NCBI GenBank assembly: GCA_903929135.1
Contig: CAIYTH010000048.1
Span: forward strand, 149,149-213,148
Source of the DNA: an uncultured Chlorobiales bacterium
Lineage (GTDB): Bacteria; Bacteroidota; Chlorobiia; Chlorobiales; Chlorobiaceae
Reading direction: 5' to 3'
Length of the DNA stretch: 64,000 nucleotides
Position 1 is the stretch's first letter, and each line of letters begins with the position of its first letter. A program made the translations under genes and the position numbers. The notes under the pieces are model-generated. The model was given only the letters and a program-made list of their open reading frames with translations. It was not told where the DNA came from and ran no database searches. Positions 36,711 through 49,459 of the stretch are shown here, piece by piece.

Positions 36711-39350
36711 TTAGCGGGCCGTCCGGCCAAGGGCGATCTCCTGCAGCCGCTTCAGCTCCACCAGGGCATCCAGTGGCGTCAGGCTGTTGATATCGAGCGA
36801 TGAAACCTCCTTGCGCAGCACGCTCTCCTCCTCCTCGAACAGCGATATCTGCCGGGCCTGCAGGAGCGACGACGACGGGCGTGCAGGCGGCATCTCGATC
36901 TCGCGTTTTTCCATGCCTGCGAGGATCTCCCTTGCCCTCGTGATCACCTCCGCCGGCATGCCGGCCATTTTGGCGACCTCGATGCCGTAGCTGTTGTCCG
37001 AGGCGCCCCGGACGATCTTGCGGAGAAAGATGACCGTGTCGGCCGTCTCGACCACCGTGGCGTTGAAGTTGACGGCCCTTTCGAGCCGCTCCTCGAGCTC
37101 CGCAAGTTCGTGGTAATGTGTCGCGAACAGGGTCCGGGCGCGCAGCCTGTCGTGGATGTACTCGCTCATCGACCAGGCTATCGACATGCCGTCGAAGGTG
37201 CTGGTGCCGCGGCCGATCTCGTCGAAAAGCAGCAGGCTCTGCGACGTGGCGTTGTTCAGGATGCTCGACGCCTCGTTCATTTCGACGAGGAAGGTGCTCT
37301 CGCCGGAGGTGATGTTGTCCGAGGCGCCTACCCTGGTGAATATCCGGTCCACGATGCCGATCTCAGCTTCGTCTGCAGGCACGAAGCTGCCGACCTGCGC
37401 GAGCAGCACGATTAGCCCCGTCTGCCTCAGGAACGAGCTTTTACCGGCCATGTTGGGACCGGTGATGATCAGGAGCTGGTTGCGCTCACCGATGTCGCAG
37501 TCGTTGGCCACATAGGGGTCGTCGACGCCCATGATCCGTTCCAGAACCGGATGGCGACCGGCCCTGACCGAGAGCTCGGGCCGTGATGTCATCGTCGGCC
37601 GGCAGTAGCGGTATTCGGCAGCGCACCATGCGAACGAAGCCAGGCAATCCAACTCGGCAAGGGCTGAAGCGCTTTTCTGGATCGATGCCGCACTGGATGC
37701 GGCCATGGCGCAGAGGTCATGGAACAGCTGGTGCTCGAGGATGAGGCTCTTCTCCTCGGCCGTCAGGATCTTCTCTTCGTACTCCTTCAGGGCAGGAATC
37801 GTGTAGCGTTCGGCGTTGACCAGGGTCTGCTTCTTCTCGTAGTACTCCGGAACCTTGTCGCTGTTGGCCCGGCTTACCTCGATGTAGTAGCCGAACACCT
37901 TGTTGTACTGCACCTTCAGAGAGGAGATCGAGGTTTTGCGGCGCTCATCCTGCTGGATGTCGAGCAGCCGGTCCCTGGCCCCGGAGGAGATCGCCCGCAG
38001 TTCGTCGAGCTCGGCATGATAGCCTGACCTGATGTAGCCGCCGTCGCGCAGGGTGCCTGTGGCTTCGGGATCGAGTGCACGGTCGATCGATCCCGCGAGC
38101 CCTGGCAGTTCCTCGAGCTCGGCGGCAAGCTGCTTCAGCCTCGGGGAACCGGCGTCCGAGAGGAGTGCCCTGACCTGCGGGATCATGTCGAGGGAGGATC
38201 CCAGCATGCGCACCTCCCGAGGCATCGCCCTGAAGGTGGCGACCCTCGAGAGCGCGCGTTCGAGGTCGATCACCCCGCCGAGAAGCTGTTGCAGTCCATC
38301 GCGGAGACGCGGTGCGTCGACAAGCTCATCCACCGCGTCGTGCCGGTGCGTGATCGCTTCGATGCGCTTCAGGGGGTGCAGCAGCCAGCGCCTGAGCAGC
38401 CTCGCACCCATCGGGTTCCGCGTCCGGTCGATCACCTCGAGCAGGCTGCCGTTGAGTGTGCCGTCCTGCATCGAGGAGATGATTTCGAGGTTGCGTCGCG
38501 TCTGGACATCGAGCGTCATGGTGTCGGCGCCTTCGACAAGCCCGATACGTGCAAGGTACTGCAGGCTGCCCTGCTTCGTCTCCTCGAGGTACTGCAGCAC
38601 GACCCCGGCAGCAACCTTGCCTGCTTCGGCACCCTCGATGCCGAACCCTTTCAGGGAGTGTGTCCTGAAATGGTCGGCCAGCACCCTTGCGGTCTGCTCC
38701 TCGCTGAACATCCAATCCTCGAGCTCGCTGAACAGCACCTCGGCAAAGAGGCTTTTCTTCAGCGATTCCTTCAGCTCCTTCTCTTTCGAGGAGATGAGTA
38801 TCTCCGCCGGATGGAGCGATTGCAGGAAGTCCTTCAACGCCTCCGGCAGAAGCTCGGCCATACGGAACTCGGCGGTGGTGACGTCGACGTAGGCCACGCC
38901 GGCAACGCGATCGCGTCCGCGCCTGACCAGCGCTACGGCACAGAGGTAGTTGTTGTGCCGGTCATCGAGGATCTTGTCGCTGTAGGTGATGCCTGGCGTG
39001 ACGATGTCGGTGATCTCGCGGCGCACGATGCCCTTGGCGGCCACAGGGTCTTCGACCTGGTCGCACACCGCGACCTTGAAGCCCTTCCTGACGAGTTTCG
39101 CGATATAGCCTTCGCTGGCATGGTGCGGGAATCCTGCCATGGGCACTTCCGAGGCACCGCCGTTCGATCGCCTGGTCAACACGATGCTCAGGGCTGAAGA
39201 GACCGAAATCGCATCGTCGTAGAAGGTCTCATAGAAATCCCCGACCCGGAACAGCAGCAGGAAGTCGGGATAACGCTCCTTGACTTCGAGGTACTGGCGC
39301 ATCATCGGGGTGGCCTCTTTCTTGCGGGCTTCGGCGTCAGGGGTGGCCAT
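36711..39350 (-). CDS. mutS: DNA mismatch repair protein MutS
   Basis: The 879-residue protein has the mismatch-binding domain I with the Phe-x-Glu wedge ([12 protein letters not shown]), connector and lever domains, then the ATPase with Walker [18 protein letters not shown], Walker [17 protein letters not shown] and [12 protein letters not shown]. MutS recognises base mismatches and recruits MutL. The length is normal. The radical-SAM gene downstream probably shares its transcript. Confidence 0.97.
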   Translation of the reverse strand: MATPDAEARKKEATPMMRQYLEVKERYPDFLLLFRVGDFYETFYDDAISVSSALSIVLTRRSNGGASEVPMAGFPHHASEGYIAKLVRKGFKVAVCDQVEDPVAAKGIVRREITDIVTPGITYSDKILDDRHNNYLCAVALVRRGRDRVAGVAYVDVTTAEFRMAELLPEALKDFLQSLHPAEILISSKEKELKESLKKSLFAEVLFSELEDWMFSEEQTARVLADHFRTHSLKGFGIEGAEAGKVAAGVVLQYLEETKQGSLQYLARIGLVEGADTMTLDVQTRRNLEIISSMQDGTLNGSLLEVIDRTRNPMGARLLRRWLLHPLKRIEAITHRHDAVDELVDAPRLRDGLQQLLGGVIDLERALSRVATFRAMPREVRMLGSSLDMIPQVRALLSDAGSPRLKQLAAELEELPGLAGSIDRALDPEATGTLRDGGYIRSGYHAELDELRAISSGARDRLLDIQQDERRKTSISSLKVQYNKVFGYYIEVSRANSDKVPEYYEKKQTLVNAERYTIPALKEYEEKILTAEEKSLILEHQLFHDLCAMAASSAASIQKSASALAELDCLASFAWCAAEYRYCRPTMTSRPELSVRAGRHPVLERIMGVDDPYVANDCDIGERNQLLIITGPNMAGKSSFLRQTGLIVLLAQVGSFVPADEAEIGIVDRIFTRVGASDNITSGESTFLVEMNEASSILNNATSQSLLLFDEIGRGTSTFDGMSIAWSMSEYIHDRLRARTLFATHYHELAELEERLERAVNFNATVVETADTVIFLRKIVRGASDNSYGIEVAKMAGMPAEVITRAREILAGMEKREIEMPPARPSSSLLQARQISLFEEEESVLRKEVSSLDINSLTPLDALVELKRLQEIALGRTAR

Positions 39351-39517
39351 ATCCTCTTCGTGAAGTTATTGTTACGGCGGAACATCGAGCTGGTGAAAGG
39401 TCAAGCTATATCAGCCCGGCAAAAAAAGCAAACCCGTAACCCTCCCGGACTTGCCAACAGGGAGGCAAGTCGATATCTTTCCGGAGTCGATCATCAACCG
39501 CAGCAACATCCTGAATC

Positions 39518-39955
39518 ATGGACCTTCATGCCCTCCTTCGCCTGGTACACATCACCGGCTTCGCCGCCTGGTTCGGCACCATTTTCGCCTCGATGTTCGT
39601 GCTGAAGACACTCGAACCGGGGATGACCGGTGACGAAGGGCATGCGAAGGAGTACAAGGCCCTGCTGATGCGCTTCATCGGGCTCGAAACGAAGGTCGCC
39701 GACGTGGCCGTCGTCTCAGTACTGGTCTCGGGTCTCCTGCTGGCGCAATTCTACCACGGATGGACGCTCTGGGCAGCCGTAAAAATCGTCCTGCTCATCC
39801 TCCAGATAGCCCTGACCATGGGCTACATCGTCAAAAGGATCCAGCCGATCGCCTACCCCTGCGACACCGCCCGATACGCCTCCTGGTACCGGCTTTTCGC
39901 CATCTCTTTCACGATGTTCGGCATCGTGCTGGCCGTGACCTTTTTTTTCCTTTAA
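39518..39955 (+). CDS. Four-helix integral membrane protein of unknown function
   Basis: The 145-residue protein has four hydrophobic segments (about 5-28, 60-78, 85-105 and 122-145). A histidine occurs in the first (LLRLVHITGFAAWFGTIF), a pattern shared with CopD/DUF2269-like membrane families. That similarity is only suggestive. An inverted repeat (ACTTGCC/GGCAAGT, 39449-39470) lies 50 bp upstream. The next gene, rplU, starts about 90 bp later and is unlikely to be related. Confidence 0.65.
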   Translation: MDLHALLRLVHITGFAAWFGTIFASMFVLKTLEPGMTGDEGHAKEYKALLMRFIGLETKVADVAVVSVLVSGLLLAQFYHGWTLWAAVKIVLLILQIALTMGYIVKRIQPIAYPCDTARYASWYRLFAISFTMFGIVLAVTFFFL

Positions 39956-40042
39956 GCCTGCACGCTTTGCACGACGCCGTGTTTTGGAAATAGGAGAATA
40001 TCCCTTATATTCAAGCTCTTTATCACCAAACTATTGACTATG

Positions 40043-40333
40043 ATGCAGGCGCTGATCGTTATTTCCGACAAACAGTATCTGGTAAAGCAGGGCGACAGGC
40101 TTTTCGTCCCCAGACAGGATGCCGCCGCTGGCGATGTTATTGAAGTGAAGCCCCTTATGCACGTTGATCAGGCACAGTCCACGCTGCAGCCGACCGGCTC
40201 GGTCAAGGTCAAGGTTCTCGAGCACGTAAGAGACGAGAAGGTCATCGTCTTCAGGAAGAAACGCCGCAAGCGCTTCCAGAAGAGGAACGGCCACAGGCAG
40301 CACATGACCCAGGTCGAAGTGCTGTCCGTATAA
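40043..40333 (+). CDS. rplU: 50S ribosomal protein L21
   Basis: The 96-residue protein starts MQALIVISDKQYLVKQGDRL and contains VLEHVRDEKVIVFRKKRRKR followed by RNGHRQ, the L21 signature at the C-terminal rRNA-binding loop. The ATG at 40043 matches the family start; an ATG three bases upstream is also in frame. rpmA follows after 36 bp, the usual rplU-rpmA operon. Confidence 0.97.
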   Translation: MQALIVISDKQYLVKQGDRLFVPRQDAAAGDVIEVKPLMHVDQAQSTLQPTGSVKVKVLEHVRDEKVIVFRKKRRKRFQKRNGHRQHMTQVEVLSV

Positions 40334-40369
40334 TCGACCAGAGATTCACAACACTAATTCTTTTCAGAT

Positions 40370-40624
40370 ATGGCTCATAAAAAAGGTGGCGGTTCTACCA
40401 AGAACGGCCGCGACAGCAACCCGAAATACCTCGGCGTCAAAGCAGCCGGAGGTTCTTCAGTCAATGCAGGAACCATCGTCCTCCGCCAGCGGGGCACGGT
40501 GATCAAACCTGGCGACAACGCAGGCCTCGGCAGGGACCATACCATTTTCGCACTCGTCGACGGTACGGTAAGGTTCAGGAACGGCCGCAACAACAAGAAG
40601 CAGGTCGATATCATCCCGGACTGA
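40370..40624 (+). CDS. rpmA: 50S ribosomal protein L27
   Basis: The 84-residue protein begins [20 protein letters not shown] and contains [19 protein letters not shown] and [16 protein letters not shown], diagnostic of L27. L27 reaches toward the peptidyl-transferase centre. It has no N-terminal cleavage extension of the Firmicutes type. A terminator follows. Confidence 0.98.
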   Translation: MAHKKGGGSTKNGRDSNPKYLGVKAAGGSSVNAGTIVLRQRGTVIKPGDNAGLGRDHTIFALVDGTVRFRNGRNNKKQVDIIPD

Positions 40625-40636
40625 TCCTTGTCCTGA

Positions 40637-41713
<1,077 letters not shown>

Positions 41714-41739
41714 ACCCTGGACAACCAAACACACACAAC

Positions 41740-41767
41740 AAAAAAAGCGGCATAAGCCGCTTTTTTG
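41740..41767 (+). terminator. Rho-independent terminator of mdh (first hairpin of repeat copy 1)
   Basis: A-run, stem AGCGGC-ATAA-GCCGCT, then T-run, 27 bp after the mdh stop. Confidence 0.9.
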
Positions 41768-41820
41768 TTGAACAGGTGACCCCCATTTCACCTGTCCTGC
41801 CCCACTTGCGTGGAACATAT
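41740..41820 (+). repeat. Three-hairpin repeat, copy 1
   Basis: Order: terminator-like hairpin; CAGGTGA...TCACCTG hairpin (41773-41794); then CCAC-TTGC-GTGG (41802-41813) and ACAT. Confidence 0.75.
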
Positions 41821-41944
41821 TCCTTTCGCTTCACTCCCGCCTCATCATAACCGTCAGGGGACGTTCATCCTGATCAGCGCCCGCATCACAAACCACAACC
41901 ACGTTGTCTGTTCTTGAGCATTTCACCATAACTTCGGATGGGCT

Positions 41945-42055
41945 GCAGGGGGAAGCTGCTTGCAAACCGCTCCCCGTTGGGCCGGCGCCCCCATTTCACC
42001 TGACCTCCCCTGCTTTCGCAAGAGCTACCGTTGCAGACCACATATAGTACTGCAA
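41945..42055 (+). repeat. Three-hairpin repeat, copy 2 (degenerate)
   Basis: The hairpin part is degraded (AAGCTGCTTGCAAACCGCT). CCCCCATTTCACCTGACC and TGC-TTTC-GCA are kept. It continues into TTGCAGACCACATATA, shared with copy 4. Confidence 0.6.
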
Positions 42056-42289
42056 CCATCATGCCAAGAGGGAATTGTTTCTCAGGGTTTCCAAAGAAGT
42101 GCGCCAGAAAAGGCTTTGCGGGAAATCCACCCGGAACGGACATCGAAAATGGCCCCGGTTTCACCGTCTCAGCGGAATCATCCTGTTTCAATTTGAAACG
42201 GCGACCTCCCCATGAGACACGAGCACCGATCGCCCTTTCGTCCCAGGAAAAACGAGGATGGGATGCAATTGAAAAATCGGCAGAAAACA

Positions 42290-42372
42290 AAAAAAGCAGC
42301 TTGCGCCGCTTTTTTTGTGAGCAGGTGTCCCCCATTTCACCTACCCTGCCCCGCTTGCGCGGGACATATCCA
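42290..42372 (+). repeat. Three-hairpin repeat, copy 3
   Basis: Terminator-like AAAAGCAGC...GCCGCTTTTTTT, then AGGTG...CACCT, then a perfect CCCGC-TTGC-GCGGG hairpin (42350-42363) and ACAT. Confidence 0.75.
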
Positions 42373-42497
42373 TATATTTTACGCTTCTTGTGCCATCAAC
42401 GGCATCAGGGTAAAGCGACCATTCCAGATATTTCTGTCTGGATGCCTTGTAATCCTGAATCTCTTCGGCATCCTGGTCAAAATAATTGGCCTGCAGG

Positions 42498-42595
42498 AAA
42501 AAACGGCTTTGAGACCGCTTTTTGGTGAGCAGGTGTCCCCCATTTCACTTGCTCCATCCCGCTTGCGCGTGACGTTCCATTGCAGACCAACAATA
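42498..42595 (+). repeat. Three-hairpin repeat, copy 4
   Basis: AAAACGGC...CCGCTTTTT, then CAGGTG...CACTTG (a G-U pair keeps the stem), then CGC-TTGC-GCG, followed by TTGCAGACCA as in copy 2. Confidence 0.7.
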
Positions 42596-42706
42596 TATCA
42601 TCAATAAACATGCCAAACCCGAGGCATTTCAGGATAAACGCCTCATATCTCATTATTATAATAACTTAGACAAATAGAGACAGCGCACGAAAACGACATT
42701 TCGCGT

Positions 42707-42757
42707 CGAATATAATCTCACAATGAGAATAATCGTCTCATTGTGAGATTATATTCG
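42707..42757. repeat. Perfect 22-bp inverted repeat with 7-base loop
   Basis: The arm CGAATATAATCTCACAATGA..., 42707-42728, is exactly complementary to 42736-42757. The loop is ATAATCG. The arm itself contains TCTCA and TGAGA, and further ATGAGAC motifs follow at about 42762 and 42785. There is no T-run, so it is not a standard terminator. Confidence 0.85.
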
Positions 42758-42803
42758 CAATATGAGACCGCCGCCTTATTAAAATGAGACAACAACCCGT
42801 GTT

Positions 42804-43847
42804 TCAAAGGGCCGGCTCTTCGTGGGTCACGCAGTGGATGGCTCCCAGACCCCAGATCAGGTCACTGCAGTCGATACCGACGATCTCGCGATCGGGGAAG
42901 CATCTCTGGAGCACCTCGATGGCCAGATGGTCCCGCTCACACCGGTAGGTAGGCACCAGCACTGCGGTATTGGCGATGTAGAAGTTTGCATAACTGGCAG
43001 GCAGGCGTTCGCCGTCATAAAACACCGGGGCCGGCATGGGAAGAGGAACGATATCTAGCGGTCGACCGTCAAGGCCGGTGAAGGTCCGCAGCCGTCGAAA
43101 GTTCTCCTGAAGCGGCTTGAAATTCTCATCGGACGGGTCCTCCTCCACGACCGTGACCACGGTCGATTCGCCGACGAATCGCGTCATGTCGTCAACATGT
43201 CCGTCGGTGTCGTCACCGGCGATGCCCTCACCCAGCCACAGCACCTTCCGGATTCCGAGATACCGGCCCAGTCGCTCCTCGATCTCTGTCCGGGTCAGGG
43301 AAGGATTCCTGTTGGGGTTGAGCAGGCAAGCCTCCGTGGTCAGCAGCAGGCCGTTGCCGTTGACGTCGATCGCTCCGCCTTCGAGCACCATTCCGGGCAC
43401 GATGCGGGACAGACCCTGGATATCGGCCACCCTCTCCGGCACCGCATCGTCATCGTCAAAGGGCTCGTATTTTCCACCCCATGCGTTGTAGTCCCAATCG
43501 ATGACCACCTTTTCGCGAATCCCGCCCTCTTCCCTGAAGACGTAGTTGGGACCATGGTCGCGACACCACGCATCATTGGTCCGGATACGGTGGAAACGGA
43601 CGCGGTCCGCAAAACGGCAGTCAGGATCCTTCAGCTTCAGGAGGCGGCGGGCATCATGCTCCATGGATTCGTCCATGACATTGATGTTGACCGTCTCGGA
43701 GCGACTGAGCTGGAAGGCCAGTTCAGCGAAAACGGCCGGCACCGGTTCGAATTTTCCGGGCCATGACTCGAGCTTGTGGGGCCATGACAGCCAGGTCGAG
43801 CTGTGGTGCGCCCATTCCGGAGGCATGAAGTATCTGGGTTCGGTCAT
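42804..43847 (-). CDS. aguA: Agmatine deiminase (peptidyl-arginine deiminase family)
   Basis: The 347-residue enzyme converts agmatine to N-carbamoylputrescine. Family blocks are MPPEWAHHSSTWLSWPH at the start, RTNDAWCRDHGPNYVF, VLEGGAIDVNGNGLLLTTEA, GDDTDGHVDDMTRFV (catalytic His/Asp), and the nucleophilic Cys in GAIHCVTHEEPA at the C-terminus. The partner enzyme AguB is encoded two genes upstream in the same minus-strand run, with an M48 protease gene between them. Confidence 0.93.
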   Translation of the reverse strand: MTEPRYFMPPEWAHHSSTWLSWPHKLESWPGKFEPVPAVFAELAFQLSRSETVNINVMDESMEHDARRLLKLKDPDCRFADRVRFHRIRTNDAWCRDHGPNYVFREEGGIREKVVIDWDYNAWGGKYEPFDDDDAVPERVADIQGLSRIVPGMVLEGGAIDVNGNGLLLTTEACLLNPNRNPSLTRTEIEERLGRYLGIRKVLWLGEGIAGDDTDGHVDDMTRFVGESTVVTVVEEDPSDENFKPLQENFRRLRTFTGLDGRPLDIVPLPMPAPVFYDGERLPASYANFYIANTAVLVPTYRCERDHLAIEVLQRCFPDREIVGIDCSDLIWGLGAIHCVTHEEPAL

Positions 43848-43873
43848 CGGGATTCCTCTTGAAAGAATGGCGA

Positions 43874-45124
43874 TTATGATTGACTGGCGACAGCCTCGGC
43901 CTCGATACGCCGTATACGCTGGAGCACGGGAGGATGAGAGTAGTTCAGGAATACATAGAACGGGTGGGGGGTGAGATTCGACAGACTCGACCGCGATAGC
44001 TTCTTCAGTGCCTCGGAAAGCGCCCGGCCGCCCGAGTAGGTCGTCACGGCGAAGTGATCGGCCTGGAACTCGTGCCTCCTCGACAGCATCTGGAGGAGAA
44101 TCGAGAGGATAAACTCGACGGGGCTGTAAAGCAGCATGAAAAAGAGCAGGCTGCCGTAGACGGAGGTCTCCTTCATGAAGAAGGCGTCGAACAGCTGGCG
44201 ATTGTTCATGAAGAGCGAGAGCAGGTAAAAGACCAGGCCGAGGTTCAACATGCTGAGCACCATGGCCATAAGGAGGTGCTTCTTCCTGAAGTGACCGATC
44301 TCATGGGCCAGCACGGCCACCAGCTCTTCTTTCGTGTGGTTGGCGATCAGCGTGTCGAACAGGGCGATCCGTTTGTTCCTGCCGAAACCGGTAAAAAAGG
44401 CGTTCGCTTTCGAAGATCGTTTCGACCCGTCGATGACGAAGATGCCCGAAAGCGGAAAGTTCACTTCGGAAGCATACTGCAGAATAGCCTGTCTGAGCTC
44501 GCCATCCTCCAGGGGAGTGAATCGGTTGAACATCGGCATGATCAGCGTAGGGGCCACATACTGCAGAAGCAGGCTGAACAGGGTCACGCCGGCCCACGCC
44601 CATATCCATGCTACCGATCCGGCATGCTCGAAAAACCAGAGAATGAGTGCGACCAGCGGGGTTCCAAGCACCAGGGTGAGCAGCAGTGACTTGAACATGT
44701 CGGCAACAAAAACCTGCGGCGTCGTCTTGTTGAACCCGAATCCTTCCTCGAGCACGAAGGTTTTATAGATTTTGAACGGAAGGCCTGCTAACGACTGGAG
44801 CAGCAGAAGCGCCCCGATGAACAGCATGCCGCAGACCAGCGAGTCGAATCCGAAGCCGCGAATGGCCTGATCGAGAAGATTGAAGCCCCCGGCAAACCAG
44901 ACGATGAGCAGCAGGAGGAGATCGGCCGAAGAGTCGACCATCGAAAGGAGGGTATTTGCCTTCAGATACTCCTGCGAACGGCGGTAGGCCGCATCTTCGT
45001 AAACGCCGAGGAACGATTCAGGTATGACCGTGGAGGCCGCCCTGAGGTTCAGGATGTCGGCGACGAACTTCACGAGAAACGTCGAGGCGAGCGTCACGAG
45101 GATAATGGTGCCGTACAGGTTCAT
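43874..45124 (-). CDS. M48-family (Ste24/CAAX-type) membrane metalloprotease
   Basis: The 416-residue protein has several membrane segments and the zinc motif HEIGH in VAVLAHEIGHFRKKH, with the third ligand probably in EFQADHFAV. Other family blocks are GFGFNKTTPQVFVADMFKSL and IFVIDGSKRSSKANAFFTGF. It resembles the Ste24 type, which cleaves membrane or prenylated substrates in eukaryotes; the bacterial substrate is unknown. It lies between aguB and aguA, 16 and 26 bp from them, so it is in the same operon. Confidence 0.92.
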   Translation of the reverse strand: MNLYGTIILVTLASTFLVKFVADILNLRAASTVIPESFLGVYEDAAYRRSQEYLKANTLLSMVDSSADLLLLLIVWFAGGFNLLDQAIRGFGFDSLVCGMLFIGALLLLQSLAGLPFKIYKTFVLEEGFGFNKTTPQVFVADMFKSLLLTLVLGTPLVALILWFFEHAGSVAWIWAWAGVTLFSLLLQYVAPTLIMPMFNRFTPLEDGELRQAILQYASEVNFPLSGIFVIDGSKRSSKANAFFTGFGRNKRIALFDTLIANHTKEELVAVLAHEIGHFRKKHLLMAMVLSMLNLGLVFYLLSLFMNNRQLFDAFFMKETSVYGSLLFFMLLYSPVEFILSILLQMLSRRHEFQADHFAVTTYSGGRALSEALKKLSRSSLSNLTPHPFYVFLNYSHPPVLQRIRRIEAEAVASQS

Positions 45125-45140
45125 GCTCTTCCGGAAATGG

Positions 45141-46016
45141 TTATTCGTCGATCCAGCGCCTGGTCAGATCGCCGAAGGAGTCTATCCTCCGGTCACGCAT
45201 GAAGGGCCAGTGGGAGCGGTAAAAGGCGATCCTCGAAAGATCGCAGTCCGCATAGAGGATCTGTTCGTCCGAATGGGCGGCCTCGGCGACCACCTGGCCG
45301 AACGGGTCGGCAACGAAGCTGTTTCCCCAGAACTCGAGCTCCCCTTCATTACCGGCGCGGTTGGCCGCCGCGACGAACACGCCGTTGGCCACGGCATGGC
45401 CGAGCTGCACGGTCTTCCACGCCTGGCGCTGGGAGGCCCTGACCTGGATCGAGGACTCGGATGCGGCCCAGCCTATGGCCGTCGGATAGAAGAGGATATC
45501 GGCGCCTCGCAGGGCGGTGAGCCTGGCCGCCTCGGGATACCACTGGTCCCAGCAGATCAGCACGCCGATATTCGCGTAGCGGGTCCTGAACACCTTGTAG
45601 CCGAGGTCGCCCGGGGTGAAGTAGAACTTCTCGTAGAAGCCGGGATCGTCCGGGATGTGCATTTTCCGGTACTTGCCGAGGTAACTGCCGTCGGCGTCGA
45701 TCACGGCGGCGGTATTGTGGTGGAGGCCTTTGGCCCTCGCCTCGAACAACGACGCCACGATGACCACCCCGAGCTCGCGGGCGACCGCCTGCAGCACATC
45801 CGTCGTGGGCCCGGGAATCGGCTCCGCGAAGCCGAACGGCTCATAGGCCTCCGTCTGGCAGAAGTACAGTGTCGTGAAAAGCTCCTGCAGGCAGACGATG
45901 CGCGCTCCTCCGGCGGCGGCATCCCTGATTCGGGCCACGGCCTTGTCGAGGTTCTCGGCCGGGTTCTCCCGGCATGACATCTGCACGAGCGCAAGGCGTA
46001 CTGGATCGGAATGCAT
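45141..46016 (-). CDS. aguB: N-carbamoylputrescine amidase
   Basis: The 291-residue nitrilase-superfamily enzyme has Glu in CLQELFTTLYFCQTE, Lys in GKYRKMHIPDDPGFYEKFYF and Cys in LICWDQWYPEAARL. This context is specific to AguB. It hydrolyses N-carbamoylputrescine to putrescine, completing the agmatine route started by AguA. It starts 4 bp after menA on the minus strand. Confidence 0.93.
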   Translation of the reverse strand: MHSDPVRLALVQMSCRENPAENLDKAVARIRDAAAGGARIVCLQELFTTLYFCQTEAYEPFGFAEPIPGPTTDVLQAVARELGVVIVASLFEARAKGLHHNTAAVIDADGSYLGKYRKMHIPDDPGFYEKFYFTPGDLGYKVFRTRYANIGVLICWDQWYPEAARLTALRGADILFYPTAIGWAASESSIQVRASQRQAWKTVQLGHAVANGVFVAAANRAGNEGELEFWGNSFVADPFGQVVAEAAHSDEQILYADCDLSRIAFYRSHWPFMRDRRIDSFGDLTRRWIDE

Positions 46017-46020
46017 GACG

Positions 46021-46932
46021 TTATGGAATGATGGTTTTGACGATCAGGCCGACGGAAAAAAGCAGGCCGTGTACGGTCAGCACTTTGCCGGTGCCGGCGA
46101 GCACCATGTTGAGATCACGTCCTTCGGAATGGTAGAGCTTTCGGATCATGCCGATGGCAAGCGGCAGGCTCAGAAGGGAGAGCAGGCACCATGGGGAATA
46201 TCCGTAAAAGACCATGAGGAGCGGTACGGCGTAAGCGAGCACCGTCAGGAGTACATAGAGCATACGGGCCCCGGAAGCGCCGATGCGGGCGGGAAGGGTC
46301 ATCTTCCCTACCTTCCGGTCGGTGTCGATGTCACGTATGTTGTTGACCAGCAGGATGTTCACCGAAAAGGCGCCGGGTGCTGCCGCCGCAACAAGCACCG
46401 GAAGGGAGATCGAGCGGGTCTGGACGAAATAGGCGCCGCCCACGGCCACGAGCCCGAAGAAGATGAAGACGAACACATCCCCGAGACCCGAATAGGCGAT
46501 GGGGAAAGGTCCTCCCGTGTATGCCCAGGCGAAGAGAAGCGAGAGCACGCCGATGAGCAGCACCGGCCAGCCGCCGATGGCGACGAGGTAGAGGCCGAGA
46601 ATGAACACCGAGATCATCAGGCCGGCCGACACGCGGATCATGGTCCCTTCGCTGATAATGCCCGAGGCCACGGTCCTTGTAGGTCCTAGCCGCTCTTTGG
46701 TGTCAGCACCCTTGCGGAAGTCGTAGATCTCGTTGATGAAGTTGGTGGCGATCTGGATGCCCAGCGCGCAGATCAGGGCGACGAGCGCCGGCACCAGGCT
46801 GAACGCGCCATCGGCTGCAGCAAGGGCCGAGGCCAGCACGATCGGGACGGCTCCAGCCGGGAGGGTTTTTGGCCTGACGGCAAGAAGCCATGCCTCGATG
46901 GTCGAGGGCTTCCTTGATGCGTTAAGGGACAT
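46021..46932 (-). CDS. menA: 1,4-dihydroxy-2-naphthoate polyprenyltransferase
   Basis: The 303-residue UbiA-family membrane protein makes demethylmenaquinone. It has eight to nine hydrophobic segments and the two Asp-rich prenyl-diphosphate motifs, NEIYDFRKGADTKE (near residue 70) and NNIRDIDTDRKVGK (near residue 195). WLLAVRPKTLPAGAVPIVLA at the start is typical of MenA. Menaquinone/chlorobiumquinone serves the photosynthetic electron chain. The gene lies between FNR and aguB with gaps of 8 and 4 bp. Confidence 0.93.
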   Translation of the reverse strand: MSLNASRKPSTIEAWLLAVRPKTLPAGAVPIVLASALAAADGAFSLVPALVALICALGIQIATNFINEIYDFRKGADTKERLGPTRTVASGIISEGTMIRVSAGLMISVFILGLYLVAIGGWPVLLIGVLSLLFAWAYTGGPFPIAYSGLGDVFVFIFFGLVAVGGAYFVQTRSISLPVLVAAAAPGAFSVNILLVNNIRDIDTDRKVGKMTLPARIGASGARMLYVLLTVLAYAVPLLMVFYGYSPWCLLSLLSLPLAIGMIRKLYHSEGRDLNMVLAGTGKVLTVHGLLFSVGLIVKTIIP

Positions 46933-46940
46933 ATGGCGTT

Positions 46941-48011
<1,071 letters not shown>

Positions 48012-48031
48012 TTAGTCTTGGCGCCGGGGGC

Positions 48032-48358
48032 TCAGTTGCCTCGATCCGATTTCTTCAGGTAGATCATCCCCTCAGGATCGACCATTCCGTACAGAATGGC
48101 TACCAGGTGGCCATTTTCGTCGAGCTCGTGGATTTCGACGTGGGCCGCATCATGCTTGCTGACCTGCCCTCCTTCGTCGTTCCTGAAATAGAAGACCGCC
48201 TTGACGCCGCCATGGGGCGTCTGTCCGACGAATCCGTATGTGCCGTCCCCGAGGTCGGCAAGCGCGCAACCCGGATTCTTCGCATCGATCGGGCAACTTG
48301 CGCACTGGGAATAGAAGCCCTCTTCCGAATCGGCATATTCGCAAACAGGGAATTTCAT
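48032..48358 (-). CDS. Conserved-looking small Cys-rich protein of unknown function
   Basis: The 108-residue soluble protein has five cysteines near its N-terminus (VCEYADSEEGFYSQCASCPI followed by CALADL), a possible metal or Fe-S site. A beta-rich part follows (TYGFVGQTPHGGVKAVFYF). I do not recognise a family. The ATG at 48358 has AAAGGAG at good distance; the 30-residue extension upstream lacks these signals. It lies 41 bp upstream of FNR on the same strand, so it may belong to that transcript. Confidence 0.65.
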   Translation of the reverse strand: MKFPVCEYADSEEGFYSQCASCPIDAKNPGCALADLGDGTYGFVGQTPHGGVKAVFYFRNDEGGQVSKHDAAHVEIHELDENGHLVAILYGMVDPEGMIYLKKSDRGN

Positions 48359-48656
48359 AACGATTTCTCCTTTTATCGTGGCTGCAGTGAGGGATGTTCC
48401 GTCAATCTTTACAATAACCGCCGTACCGTACAGGCCTGGCCTGCACATATGACCTCCAGAACCTTACGGGACGGGAAACCTGGGCGAAAAGCGGGTCCGG
48501 CCGCCGGGGTCGCGGAAAGATATGGCAGAGATACCCTTGAATGTGGCCTAATATAACACCTGTAATATATTGTTGCAGATTCAAAGTTTTGTGATTTCTT
48601 ATGGACAATGCTATTCTGTCTGCTGGAACATTCCGATCATCAAACGCCGCCATACG

Positions 48657-49412
<756 letters not shown>

Positions 49413-49459
49413 AGCCGTGACGCGCAACTGTGACACGTGACCCTGAACCAGCCTTCAGC

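Larger units (their letters stand above)
41714..42803. other. 1.1 kb gene-free block with a four-copy structured repeat and a long palindrome
   Basis: No ORF here resembles a protein. The block carries four degenerate copies of an 80-110-bp element starting at about 41740, 41945, 42290 and 42498, and a perfect 22-bp inverted repeat at 42707-42757. Copy 1 doubles as the mdh terminator. Confidence 0.75.
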
